Part shown: one piece after another, positions 12,530-22,414 of the stretch
How the letters are laid out: every line of letters starts with the position of its first letter
Position numbering within the stretch: the stretch's first letter is position 1
From: Flaccisagitta enflata
Taxonomy: Eukaryota > Chaetognatha > Sagittoidea > Aphragmophora
Assembly: GCA_965153355.1 (NCBI GenBank)
Contig: OZ231126.1
Span: 30,628,001-30,692,000, forward strand
DNA length: 64,000 nt
Direction: 5' to 3'
The notes under the pieces: model-generated
Databases searched by the model: none
What the model saw: the letters and a program-made list of their open reading frames with translations, nothing else
Told to the model about the DNA's origin: nothing
Position numbers and translations under genes: made by a program

Positions 12530-12595
12530 AGCAAAAAGCAAAAAGCAAAAAGCAAAAAGCGAAAAGCGAAAAGTGAAAAGTGAAAAGTGAACATA
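12530..12595. repeat. AAAAGTGAAAAGC repeat
   Basis: Seven-bp AAAAGCG/AAAAGTG units end right before the element starting at 12600. A matching GTGAAAAATGAAA array follows the inverted copy at 17950-18000. Confidence 0.8.
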
Positions 12596-12599
12596 CTAT

Positions 12600-13300
12600 G
12601 CCAACCTGGGGGCTAGGGCATTAGCCGGAATGACTAGCCATGAAGCTGCATGACAAATTTTACCTGAGAAATTGTGGGGCTCATGCTAATTCCAATGTTA
12701 ATACTAATACCAATATTTTTTAGCAATTTACTACCTATGTTGATGTAATTCCTGATGCAAGCCTACCTTCCTACTACTAAGAATGTTTACTTCAACTCCC
12801 CAGGTTGGTAAAGTATCCTCCTTACTCTTCCCCCCCCCCCCCGCCATGCCAACATTATCTCTGATGGTCTATATCTCCTGTCGCTGCCAATTCTGCCGCT
12901 GCTGACTCTGTCCATCATATTGTCTTTGTCTCCACGCACTGCCAATTCTGCTGCTGCCAACTGTTCTCATTTCTTTTTCTCTGTCTCCTACCTCTGCCGA
13001 TTCTGCCGCTGCCGACTCTCTTCATTTCCTTCTCTCTGTCTCCTACCGCTGCCAATTCTGCCAATGCCGACTCTATTTCATTTTCTCTGGCTCTTGCCTC
13101 TGCCGATTTTGCTGATCCTGCTGATCCTGCCAACCCTGCCGATCCTGCCAACCCTGCCGACTCTGCCGACCCTGCCAACTCTGCCGACCCTGCCAACTCT
13201 GCCGACCCTGCCAACTCTGCCGACCCTGCCGACCCTGCCGACCCTGCCGACTCTGCCGACTCTGCTAACTCTGCCGACTCTGCCGACTCTGCCGACTTCA
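12600..13300 (-). mobile_element. satellite-bearing element S, copy 1
   Basis: The outer end GCCAACCTGGGGGCTAGGGC is the inverse of the end at 17.94 kb, followed by CATTAGCCGGAATGA. The inner 450 bp is CTGCCGACTCTGCCAACCCT-type repeats, the complement of the GTCGGCAG array of copy 2. The long frames (Leu/Pro/Thr on one strand, Ser/Ala/Glu on the other) are repeat artefacts. Confidence 0.7.
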
Positions 13301-13368
13301 TTTTTTTCAAAAAATTTCTTTCCAATTTTTGTTTCAATTATGAAAAAAAACAAGGCAAACATATACAT

Positions 13369-13387
13369 ACACACACACACACACACA

Positions 13388-13479
<92 letters not shown>

Positions 13480-13495
13480 CGCACACACACACACT
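13369..13495. repeat. (CA)n microsatellite
   Basis: About 62 CA units with a few TA and GC interruptions. 13500-13840 is AT-rich without a supported feature. Confidence 0.97.
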
Positions 13496-13839
13496 GTCGA
13501 AAAAAGAGAAGATCTTGACGGAATGAAACGCGGCACCATGAAAGCTGAGCGACTCAAGGAATGCACATGTATTATGTTGGAAAAAAAACAAATTGTATTT
13601 CTTTTAAGTGTTTATAGAAGTCCCCGTGATTGTTTCTGCAAGAACTTGCAATGATTAAAAAAAGAGCATCCAAAAATTAGCCCCAACCTCATCTTCCTTA
13701 CTTCGCCTTGAAACTCTTCAGCTTCTCTTCTTCTCTTGATGATTGAGAACTGATTTCATTGTGAACCGCACTCTGCAATTCACTTTAACTTGCCTCTTTT
13801 GAATTTTTTTCAAATTTTAAGATTTTTTTTACATGAAAG

Positions 13840-14190
13840 ATTTAGAATAACTTAAAAAAATTAAAATGAATAATATAAAATGTCTTAAAAAAACAAAAAT
13901 AACATAATTTATTAAAATGATAAAAACAATTTAAAATGCCTCAAAATAACTTTGAACTTAAAATGACCTAGAATGATAAGATGACAAAAACAGTAACAAT
14001 AACCAAAATGACAAAAATGACTAAAATGACTAAAATGACAAAAATGACAAAAATCACAAGTTATAAAAGTGACAAATTATAAAAGTGACAAAAATGACAA
14101 AAAAAGCTAAAATGAAAAAAAAATTTTAAAGGACTTAAAATAACCTTAAATGACTTTACATAATATAGATAACAAAATTGACTTAAAAGA
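13840..14190. repeat. AAAATGACA-type short repeat
   Basis: Degenerate AAAATGACAA/ACTAAAATGA units. 14200-14830 and 14900-15015 are unique sequence with no gene signal. Confidence 0.7.
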
Positions 14191-14835
14191 TTATTTTTTT
14201 ATATATCCCTTAACTTACCTTTATTTTCATTATCGTCATCATAGAGATATATCTTTATCTTTATTTAAAAAGATTTATCTATGTCGTATTGATATTCATA
14301 ATCTTTATTTATTATGATCAAACTGAATAGCAGTTAACATTCTATGGCGAATGCCACTGGTTTACACAAACTTGGATGCTAGAATCGATGATGATCCCTG
14401 TTTTGGCTCAACGCGATCCGGGCTCGCCATAAGCGGAAACGGATCGCTGAGTTGCAATTAGGTTTCCATGCGGATTTACGCAATGGCTAGGCTGGCCAAA
14501 ACTGGACCATGACACTATATATCGGGGTTCCCTATTTAATTCTCCACAGAGTGATGTAAAAATTTCCGTGGTAAAAGGCGGCAATTAAAATGTTATGGAT
14601 CGAGTTAGTTATAGCAGTCTCCTAAAAATTACCAAGGATGGCTGAGATGGTACCAGAGGTGGCCTGACCACCCTTCATAAAATTTTGCCATCCCTATCTA
14701 ATCTCAAACCCTAAAATCAATGTAATACTGCCATCTCTTTAATTGATGCCATTCTACCTTGGCCACCCCTCTTGTCAAATTACAAAGGGAGACTGCTATT
14801 ACAAACTTCAGCCTTTTTTTTTTCTCCCATAGGGA

Positions 14836-14865
14836 TGTACAGTTAAACCCCGATATAACAGATCC
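14836..14865 (+). mobile_element. pogo/Tigger-like end fragment
   Basis: TACAGTTAAACCCCGATATA matches the left end of the MITE at 2735. No right end was found downstream. Confidence 0.45.
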
Positions 14866-15019
14866 AAGATCCAGATCCAAGATTCAATTCTGGATTACCC
14901 TCGATCGAAACTCGTGTGTTTCCATTCTCCCTTGGGGAGAAAACGTGTGACGCTTTGACAAAAAAGAGAAACTAGTACTTAAGAACTTCTTTTATGATCA
15001 AGAAAATGCTTGTTTCATT

Positions 15020-15105
15020 CAAGCATTCATTCATTCATTCATTCATTCTTTCATTCATTCATTCCTTCATTCATTCATTCATTCATTCATTCATTCATTC
15101 ATTTT
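15020..15105. repeat. (CATT)n microsatellite
   Basis: CATT units with a few interruptions. 15110-16130 is unique AT-rich DNA in which I see no supported feature. Confidence 0.93.
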
Positions 15106-16137
15106 TCAATCCACGAGGCGCACATCTTGGCCAAATCTTGCTCGTTTAGAGGACCTCGTTTTTTTTTCTTTTAAGAAGGGTGCACCACACAGAAATCCAT
15201 GAATATTAGGTTTTTCACTGTTTTAGCTAATATTGGTTATTTTTTTACTGGTAAACTCATCATGACACTTCCCCTTGCTACTATTATGGTTCATGTTTGA
15301 ACTCCAATAGGCAATTTAGAGTTTTTAGTGGCTAGTGCTTGATAAATTTTACTTTTTTACACATAGCCACAATTGTCTAGCTCAATTTTAAACTTCAATT
15401 ATGGATAAAATAGAGCAATCAGTACCACCGCCACTTATCTTTTAGTGATACAACATCATGAAAAGCAATCATGGCAAAAAATGAGAAAAATCGCCGCTGT
15501 CAGAGTGCTGCAACTGAATAAAACGTGTATGAAAGAGTTTTTTTAGCATTTTTTCATCTTTGAAACAGTCTCACTGTACCCTAGCCAAATCGCTAAAATG
15601 ACCTTTTGTTTTGATTCAATTTAGAGGTCAAGGTGTTGTCGCTTTAGTTTAGGATGTTCTATGCTACAGAAATCAACATAAGAACACCGTTTTTCAATTC
15701 ATTTGACCGCTTGTCATGACCAATCAAAAATAGAGTATAATGCACTAAGAACTAAGAATTCTTTTGAAATGAATAGTTCGAGTTAACTCATGTGACATAT
15801 TTTGATCATGCACTTTATGTAAAATCTACCTCTGTTAACTGCCACTAAATGAGATTGAGTGAAACCCCAAGTACTCCAATGTCAGACAACATTTTTTGTT
15901 ACTTTGTGGTTACTATAAAAACCAAAATAGACCCGGGCTACATCCGGGTTTGGGCCCATACGAAACTGAATGTCATGGCTCCTATTTTGGCCCATGCGAA
16001 CCCGAATTGAGCCCGAAGAAAAAAATGTCATACACAAGGCCTTATTCAACAGTTGCATTCAATGCCTTTTTTCGCTAAATAAGAACCACTCGAGACTGTG
16101 AATCTAAGACGCAATTTATTAAGCATTTTGTCATCAA

Positions 16138-16364
16138 AACAAGGCCGGATACACAGCTACCCCAGTCGCGTGCGGGTGGGCAGGGGCCATAATTGGGTCA
16201 GTGGAACATTTGGGCAGGAGCAATAAGGCCAAAACCCCCATTAACGCCGAAAAAGTAATGAAGTGTGACGGGCGGATGGACGACCGGCGGACGTCGGACG
16301 GACCGACCTGGCGGACCTGGACAGACTGACCGATAAAGCGGGGTGTGGGGTCGCGACTAAAAAA
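16138..16364 (+). mobile_element. HINE-like element, GTCGCG subfamily, long form
   Basis: AACAAGGCCGGATACACAGC, box AGTCGCGTGCGGGT, CATTTGGGCAGGAGCA, a GGAC/GACC tract and the end GGGTCGCGACTAAAAA. The terminal hairpin is reduced to the core TCGCGA. Confidence 0.62.
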
Positions 16365-16426
16365 GAGAGCGACGGGAGAAGATTTGGCGCTCATCCATTT
16401 GCCGCTAAGTGTACGATAGTAGTAAG

Positions 16427-16428
<2 letters not shown>

Positions 16429-16474
<46 letters not shown>
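16429..16474. repeat. (CA)n microsatellite
   Basis: About 22 CA units between two HINE-like elements in opposite orientation. Confidence 0.95.
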
Positions 16475-16476
<2 letters not shown>

Positions 16477-16520
16477 GAGGAGCAGACGGAGTGGATGAAG
16501 AGGATGGACCAAAGCGATTT

Positions 16521-16667
16521 TTTTAGTCGCGGACTAGCGATTCTATAAGAGGCTTTGTTCGTCCGTCGGTCCATTCGAAGTGGCGATCGAGTCGAGGTGC
16601 AAAAACGTGCCTTTCTGCCTCTGCCCACCCGTTTGCAAATATTATTGGCCGTGTATCTGACCTTATT
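16521..16667 (-). mobile_element. HINE-like element, GTCGCG/GTTGCG subfamily
   Basis: Plus strand reads TTTTAGTCGCGGACTAGCGA, TTCTATAAGAGGCTTTG, a GTCC tract, CTGCCCACCCGTTTGCAAA and GTATCTGACCTTATT. The hairpin arm is damaged (CTAGCGATT). Confidence 0.57.
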
Positions 16668-16784
16668 CTAAAAAGAATGATATTTTTTTGTGTGTGAACA
16701 TAACCTTTTAGAGATTCATTTATCTGTTTTCATTCATCTAACGGGTCATCAACCCATAGTATAATGCAGAGGCATGAGATAGAG

Positions 16785-17945
16785 AGGATAAAATGGGCAG
16801 TCGGCAGCTAGCAGAGTCGGCAGATGTCTGAGTCGGCAGAGGGCAGGATACGGAACCTGATAAAATGGTCTGATTCGGCAGACGGCAGGATCGGCAGTCG
16901 GCAGCAGACAGAAATTAGAAAAGAGATAAGAGAGAGTCGGCAGTCGGCAGGATTGGCAGTCGGCAGCAGACAGAATTAAAAGAGAGATGAGAGAGAGTCG
17001 GCAGTCGGCAGGATCGGCAGTCGGCAGCAGACAGAATTAAAAGAGAGATAAGAGAGAGTCGGCAGTCGGCAGAGTCGGCAGTCAGCAGCAGACAGAATGA
17101 AAAGAGAGATAAGAGGAGTCGGCAGTCGGCAGAGTCGGCAGTCGGCAGCAGACAGAAATGAAGGAGACAAAAGAGAGTCGGCAGTCGGCAGAGTCGGCAG
17201 CAAACAGAAATGAGGGAGAAAAAAGAGAGTCGGCAGTCGGCAGAGTCGGCAGTCGGCAGCAGACAGAATTGAGGGAGAGAAAAGAGAGAGTCGGCAGTCG
17301 GCAGAGTCGGCAGTCGGCAGCAGACAGAAATGAAGGAGACAAAAGAGAGTCGGCAGTCGGCAGAGTCGGCAGTTGGCAGCTGACAAAAATGAAGGAGACA
17401 AAAGAGTTGGCAGTCGGCAGAGTCGGCAGTCGGCAGCATATAGAAATGAATAAGACAAAAGAGAGTCGGCAGTCGGCAGAGTCGGCAGTCGGCAGCATAT
17501 ATACATAAGGAAATAGACAAAGTCGGAATTGGCAGAATCGGCAGAGGCTGGAGACAAAGAAGCAAGAGGCAGGAGCAGGAGAGAGATAAGGAATAGACAA
17601 AGTCGGCATCGGCAGAATCGGCAAAGGCAGGAGAAATGGATATGAGAATAGACAGTCGGCATTGGCAGAATCGGCAGAGGCAGGAGACAGATAAGGGAAT
17701 AGACTGAGTTGGTATCTGCAGAATCAGCAGGGGCAGGAGACATAGAGTTAAAGGGTGGGAGCATAACCATTCCTACCTGGGTACGTAAAAGGATGGAGTT
17801 GGTAAACTACCAGGACTTAGGAGGGATAGAATAATGAGTTAAATTGTCAACCATGGTACCAACTAATAAGGAATGGTATTAATCAAAGGCAGGGGCAAAG
17901 GACAGGCTCATTCCGGCTAATACCCCAGCCCCCAGGTTGGCATTG
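16785..17945 (+). mobile_element. satellite-bearing element S, copy 2
   Basis: About 900 bp of 57-60-bp units (GAGAGTCGGCAGTCGGCAGA, then GCAGCAGACAGAAATGA and AGGAGACAAAA) is followed by a unique part ending CCAGCCCCCAGGTTGGCAT, the inverse of the start of copy 1 at 12.6 kb. Cys/Leu/Ala/Asp-rich frames on the minus strand are repeat artefacts. Confidence 0.72.
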
Positions 17946-18204
17946 AGTCAAAGTGAAAAGTGAAAAATGAAAAATGAAGAGTGAAAAATGAAAAAAATCA
18001 TTATTAATAGTTAATATATTATATAATATTTTTTCTGTCTTTAGTTTTTTTTCAAATGATCACAAAAAAATCCATAGTGAGTAAGAAAAGATGGACAAAA
18101 AAGTGACAGCGATGACCAACAATTATACTGCCTCAAATAACGCCATATAGACAAAAAATGGCGTTACGTTGCCATGGGAGAATACCGGAAATGGCGTTAC
18201 TACA

Positions 18205-18750
18205 GAAGTCGTTATGCAATGGGTTGGTGGTACCTGTGCCCTGCTTGAGTAGTGTGTGATTTGAGTTGAAGGGAAGCAGGGCAGCGGCCTCCAAGGGGAC
18301 AAAGTCCTGTAGAACACAGGAGAATCTGCCCGTCTTTCCATCCATCAGCCGTCCGTTCTACACAAAGCCCAATTCTAAGCAATGTGGCCCAAATATAAGC
18401 AAAATGGCTCAAATCAAGCATAATATTTAAATTCAAGCAAAATGGTCCTAATCTGGTCAGAACCTAGATATCAGAGGCTACAATATAGGTCTAATGGGCC
18501 AAAACGATAGACCCAAGGCCAGTAATGGGGTTTCTGGCTATATTTGGGCCATTTTGCTTGAATTTAGGCCATTCTGCTTGGATTTGGGCCATTTTGCTAA
18601 GATTTGGGCCATATTACTTGGATTTGGAGAGTTTGGGTCAGAATGAGTCCCAAAGGAGACAAAGCCCTGATGGGGGGAACGGACAGACGGATGGACGTAT
18701 GGATGGACAGATTCCCCCTGTGTTCTAGAGGACTTTGTCCCCTTTGAGCG
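18205..18750. mobile_element. palindrome-ended element with internal minisatellite (family P)
   Basis: The left end has AAAGTCCTGTAGAACACAGG plus a GTCC/ATCC tract; the right end has GGACAGATTCCCCCTGTGTT and CTAGAGGACTTTGTCCCC, in inverted order. The middle is degenerate units of TTGGGCCATTTTGCTTGGAT in both orientations. Same design as 1840-2372 but with a different inner repeat. Confidence 0.62.
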
Positions 18751-19359
18751 CTTCTTACGCTCAGTTTCAGCCACGCATGGACTGACCGAGCCACCGACAA
18801 AGCAGGGTGTTGAGTCATGTAGCACTTGACTAGCAAGTCACAAGGCCCTCTTCCATTTCATTCAGTTTGGTATTAGAGTGGGTTCAATTTGGGCATTCGA
18901 ATGAATCATTATTTCCATGCATTTTCATGTTCTATTTGCATATTAAGAGCCTAATCTCATTGGAAAATTGATCTGGACTTGATCTAGGCACTCCATCATT
19001 AATGCTGTAGTTGTATAGAATTACTATGAAGTTGGACAACATTCTTACTCAACCCAATTTAAGCAAAGGACAAGAGCCTTTGGAGCTCTCAATGGTGTTT
19101 AATCCGGACTTATCACAACTATTCTTATATTTTCTGTTTGAAACTCCCCTTTCCAGAATTGATCATAAGTTCCTTCAAAAGTCATGTATCATTTAGAAAA
19201 TTGTTACCAATTTCCGCCCAAATTTGAGATGGAACAAATTTCTCTCATTACTCGAGGAATCAATTCAATACAACTACAGCATTGAATCCCACTATCGGAT
19301 TTCAAGAAACTAACTAATCGTATCAGTTAAAGATTCTGGTAGCACAATTATAGGAAACT

Positions 19360-19680
19360 GTAGGCCACAGGGGTTAATTTTCAGACATCCGTCCATCTGT
19401 CTATCCCTCTGTCCATCCATCCACCTGTCTGCCCAACCATCACCCCAAAGACCCTCCGGGCCTCAAATCAGCACTCTCAGGCCTGATTTTTGCCCTACAA
19501 GCCCTTGAGTTAGCCTATTTAATTCTCAATTTGGCCATAAAGACCTAAAATCAGCTCTCCAGACCTCAAATTTGCCCTCCAGATCTAAAATCAGCTCTCC
19601 AGGCCTCAAATATGCCCTTTCAGCTACAAACATGCCCCCACCCCCCAACCTCAAATTAGCTCTATAGGTTAATATTTTTT
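19360..19680. mobile_element. family P-like fragment
   Basis: A CCACAGGGGTTAATTTTCAG end is followed by an ATCC/GTCC tract, then units of CTCTCCAGACCTCAAATTTG. It stands next to R1 copy 2, like 10198-10450 next to copy 1. 18840-19350 shows no supported feature. Confidence 0.45.
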
Positions 19681-19682
19681 TC

Positions 19683-20092
19683 ACAGACATTTTCTGGTAA
19701 AATCTGAAATTGACAGTAACAACTATCAACTCATTATTTATGAGGATTCCAAAACTGGTCCCAGAATTTTGATTATCCGCTTTTTCATTTTTGACCTCAC
19801 GTGAGGTCAGATTGGGGTCACTTGTGACCTTTGACCCCAATTTTGACCCACTTAAAATGAGAAGTTAAAAAAAAAGAAAGTACTATTTTGCTACTTTTTT
19901 GAGAGGAATCCAAATCTGCAATCAGATTTTAATTTTGAAAACTTTGAAATTTTGACCCCCGTGGGGGATCATACTTTGACCCCCTGACCTTTGACCCCCT
20001 TGGACTTACACTTCCCGAACATTTTTTGACAAAACAAACATGTAGCATTGAAGCTCATGGACAGTACTTGAGAATGGTACAACGGAGAAATG
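19683..20092 (-). repeat. dispersed repeat R1, copy 2
   Basis: Inverted copy of 9545-10035, carrying TGACCTTTGACCCC, GATCATACTTTGACCCCC and GAGAGGAATCCAAATCTGCA. The copies differ by small indels. A shorter relative is at 27250-27350 (GATTCCAAATCTGCAGTCAG). Confidence 0.75.
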
Positions 20093-20157
20093 ACATTTAT
20101 CCCATAGTCAGTGGCCTAGAATGAATTGGAATGACTTGAGAAAATAAAATTGATGAA

Positions 20158-20395
20158 AACAAGGCCGGATACACGGCTACCCTAGTCGCGTGCGGGTGGG
20201 CAGGGGCCATATTGGAGATTAGTGGCGCATTTGGGCAGGAGCGGTATAGCCAAAATCCCCATAAACGCCGAAAAAGTAAAGTACAGTGTGGCGGACTGAT
20301 GGACCGACGGACCGACGGACCCGATGGACCAGCGGACAGCGGACCCGACCGGACCGACAAAAAGCGAAGGTGTAAGTCGCGTAGCGCGACACAAA
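20158..20395 (+). mobile_element. HINE-like element, GTCGCG subfamily, long form
   Basis: AACAAGGCCGGATACACGGC, box AGTCGCGTGCGGGT, ATTTGGGCAGGAGCGG, a long GGACCGACGG tract, and the end AAGTCGCGTAGCGCGACA followed by CAAAAAT. Confidence 0.62.
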
Positions 20396-20586
20396 AATAA
20401 AAAATGTGACGACCAACCAGCAAGTGACGGCGCGGGCCGGAAGGATAGTGGACAGACCGAGCAAGCGGGATGTAGAGTAACGTGCACACGACTATTGATA
20501 ACAGCTGCGTTTCTATGGCAGCTGCCCATAATGGAGAATGAAACATCCTTTTTTTCTCATTTCTAAAAATCAATTTAACAGCTTTA

Positions 20587-20742
20587 TTTTTTAGTCGCCA
20601 ACACGCGACTCTACACCTTGCCTTATTGGTTGGAAGGTCGGTCGGAATGTCCGTCTAAAACATTTTTAAATTGGGAGTTGTTTTCGCATTACTGCTCCTA
20701 CCCAACCGTCCGCGACTGGATTGCCGTGTATCCGGCGTTGTT
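20587..20742 (-). mobile_element. HINE-like element, GTCGCG subfamily
   Basis: Plus strand: TTTTTAGTCGCCAACACGCG, ACTCTACACCTTGCC, a GGTCGG tract, TACTGCTCCTACCCAACCGT, CCGCGACTGGATTGCCGTGT and CGGCGTTGTT. The hairpin has one mismatch (CGCC against CGCG). 20750-21335 has no supported gene. Confidence 0.6.
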
Positions 20743-21339
20743 TCCCCATTATGCTTGCCCGTATCATCCCACGTCTTAACAAAATATATACTGAATCTTC
20801 CACAATTTCCAATGATCTAATAAACAAAGCAGAATGGCATGGCAATGGGAGAAATAACATTTTGAAAAAGCTTAAAAAATGGTTTCCTTCATTTTTTGCA
20901 TGCTCCGCGCCTAAGGGTTTAGGGTTCTCACTGCAGTGAGATTTGAACTTTTAAATCAATTCGCGGAGATCCATAGAATGAGATATTGATAATGGCGGTA
21001 AGATAAAAGCAATGTATTCTGACTCAACATAATGATGATGTAGTCACCCTCTGTTACTGTCATCCATAAGACGGCGAGCATCTGACGGCAAGATTTAGTG
21101 TGTCAACAGAATATAGAAATAGAATATAGAAAATTCTATGAAAATGAAAATAAAGAATAACATGAAAAAAATCATTGAAGTATATCATAATGGATATTTT
21201 ATTACAAAAAGATTTGGAATTAAGTAGGAAAAAGCTAGTAGAGCTATCAATAGCAGAATGTATTCACTAGAAAATATTCAAAGTGTGTTTGTTCATGATG
21301 AGGAACTGTTAAAATTATAAGCTTAGAAAAAATGAAACA

Positions 21340-21476
21340 AAACCAATCCCAGTCGGGCGGATTGGGCGAGGCGGTAATTCAAGAACCCGTCAACGCAAGT
21401 TTAGAAATATTTGTGACGGACGGACAGACGGACCGACCGACACGGTAGAGTATAGAGTCGCGTGTCCGCGACTAAA
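21340..21476 (+). mobile_element. HINE-like element, GTCGCG subfamily, worn 5' end
   Basis: The 3' part is intact: GACGGACGGACAGACGGACC, TAGAGTCGCGTGTCCGCGAC and TAAAG. The 5' part is hard to align (CCAGTCGGGCGGATTGGGCG). Confidence 0.52.
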
Positions 21477-21491
21477 GCACAAAAATGAAGA

Positions 21492-21535
21492 ACATAGCCG
21501 CCTTCCTAAATTGATTTTGAAGGCGGCTATGTTTT
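21492..21535. other. strong hairpin
   Basis: ACATAGCCGCCTTC pairs perfectly with GAAGGCGGCTATGT across a 13-base loop. It lies directly after the HINE-like 3' end at 21476. Probably the centre of a small fold-back element rather than an RNA gene. 21730-22180 shows nothing else. Confidence 0.6.
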
Positions 21536-22184
21536 TAAAAATGCAAAATTTCTCTGCTTTTGAGAGTCTTATAATTTTAACAGCAGCAAAAAGAAAAAAA
21601 TGTATGCAAAATTTTTTTAAAACTCCTTTTTTCTTTGCTTTTCTCATGTGAATTGCCAATTTAAAGGTTCTTTTGAGGTCAGCATATGACAAAGACAAAC
21701 ACACAGAGTATTTCTGGAGGTAATTTGTCTCATGAAAATATTTTTGGCATCATTATTTTTCAACTATAGTTGAAAAAATGGGGTGAAACACTGTGTGTTG
21801 CCATCAAATGCTTGCCGTCATAGTGATCCATTACGCTGTTGTTAACTTCGGTGCTGTTGTCTACAATATGATGAAAAACCATTTCCATGAAAACTAAAAA
21901 GTCTTCCCAGGTCGAGATTGCGCATAATTCTATGAATACTAACTGAAAAATAAAAATCTTCACTCACGTTTTTGTCGATATCTCATAAATGGCTCGACCA
22001 ATTCTAGAATCGAAGCCCTTCAAATTTCCAAGCGATCTGTGCAAACCGCATCTTTTTAGCTCAATAGGTTTGAAATTTTTTTCACTTTGAATGAAATGAT
22101 CCTGTTAGAAAATTTCATATAACATCTATAGAATTCAGACTGAAAGTAACCTCTGAACAAAAATATAAACTAGTCATCCAAGGA

Positions 22185-22340
22185 TCGCACATGGTCAGCG
22201 GTACCCCAAGGGCCGATGTCCTGTAGAACACAGGGGGGAATTTCGAGACGTCCGTCCGTCCTTCCGTCCTGAAGGGGCAAATTTCAGGTTTTAGATGGCT
22301 GATTAAGGCCACTGAAGGCATATTTGGGGCCGCTGCCCAA
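22185..22340 (+). mobile_element. family P element, half copy
   Basis: GGTCAGCGGTACCCCAAGGG, GTCCTGTAGAACACAGGGGG, a GTCC tract, two CAAATTTCAGG-type units, then GGGGCCGCTGCCCAAAAAGC. Confidence 0.55.
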
Positions 22341-22414
22341 AAAGCATACTTTTAGTTGGCCTAATGAGATGAAATTTTTACTGAATTAAGGACAGGGTTA
22401 AAACCTCAAGCGTA

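Noticed and set aside
12915-13654. Leu-Pro-Thr and Ser-Ala-Glu repeat proteins
   Set aside because: Both strands are open across the same 18-bp repeat; no independent coding evidence.
16915-17770. Minus-strand Cys/Leu/Ala/Asp-rich proteins of 180-264 codons
   Set aside because: They are the GTCGGCAG satellite read in three frames.
20097-20573. Minus-strand frames of 115-158 codons at 20.1-20.5 kb
   Set aside because: They fall inside a HINE-like element; matching frames recur in other copies (16.1, 51.1 kb) only because the repeat recurs.
21492-21535. microRNA precursor
   Set aside because: The stem is only 14 bp with a 13-base loop, and the sequence follows a repeat end; too short for a pre-miRNA without read support.
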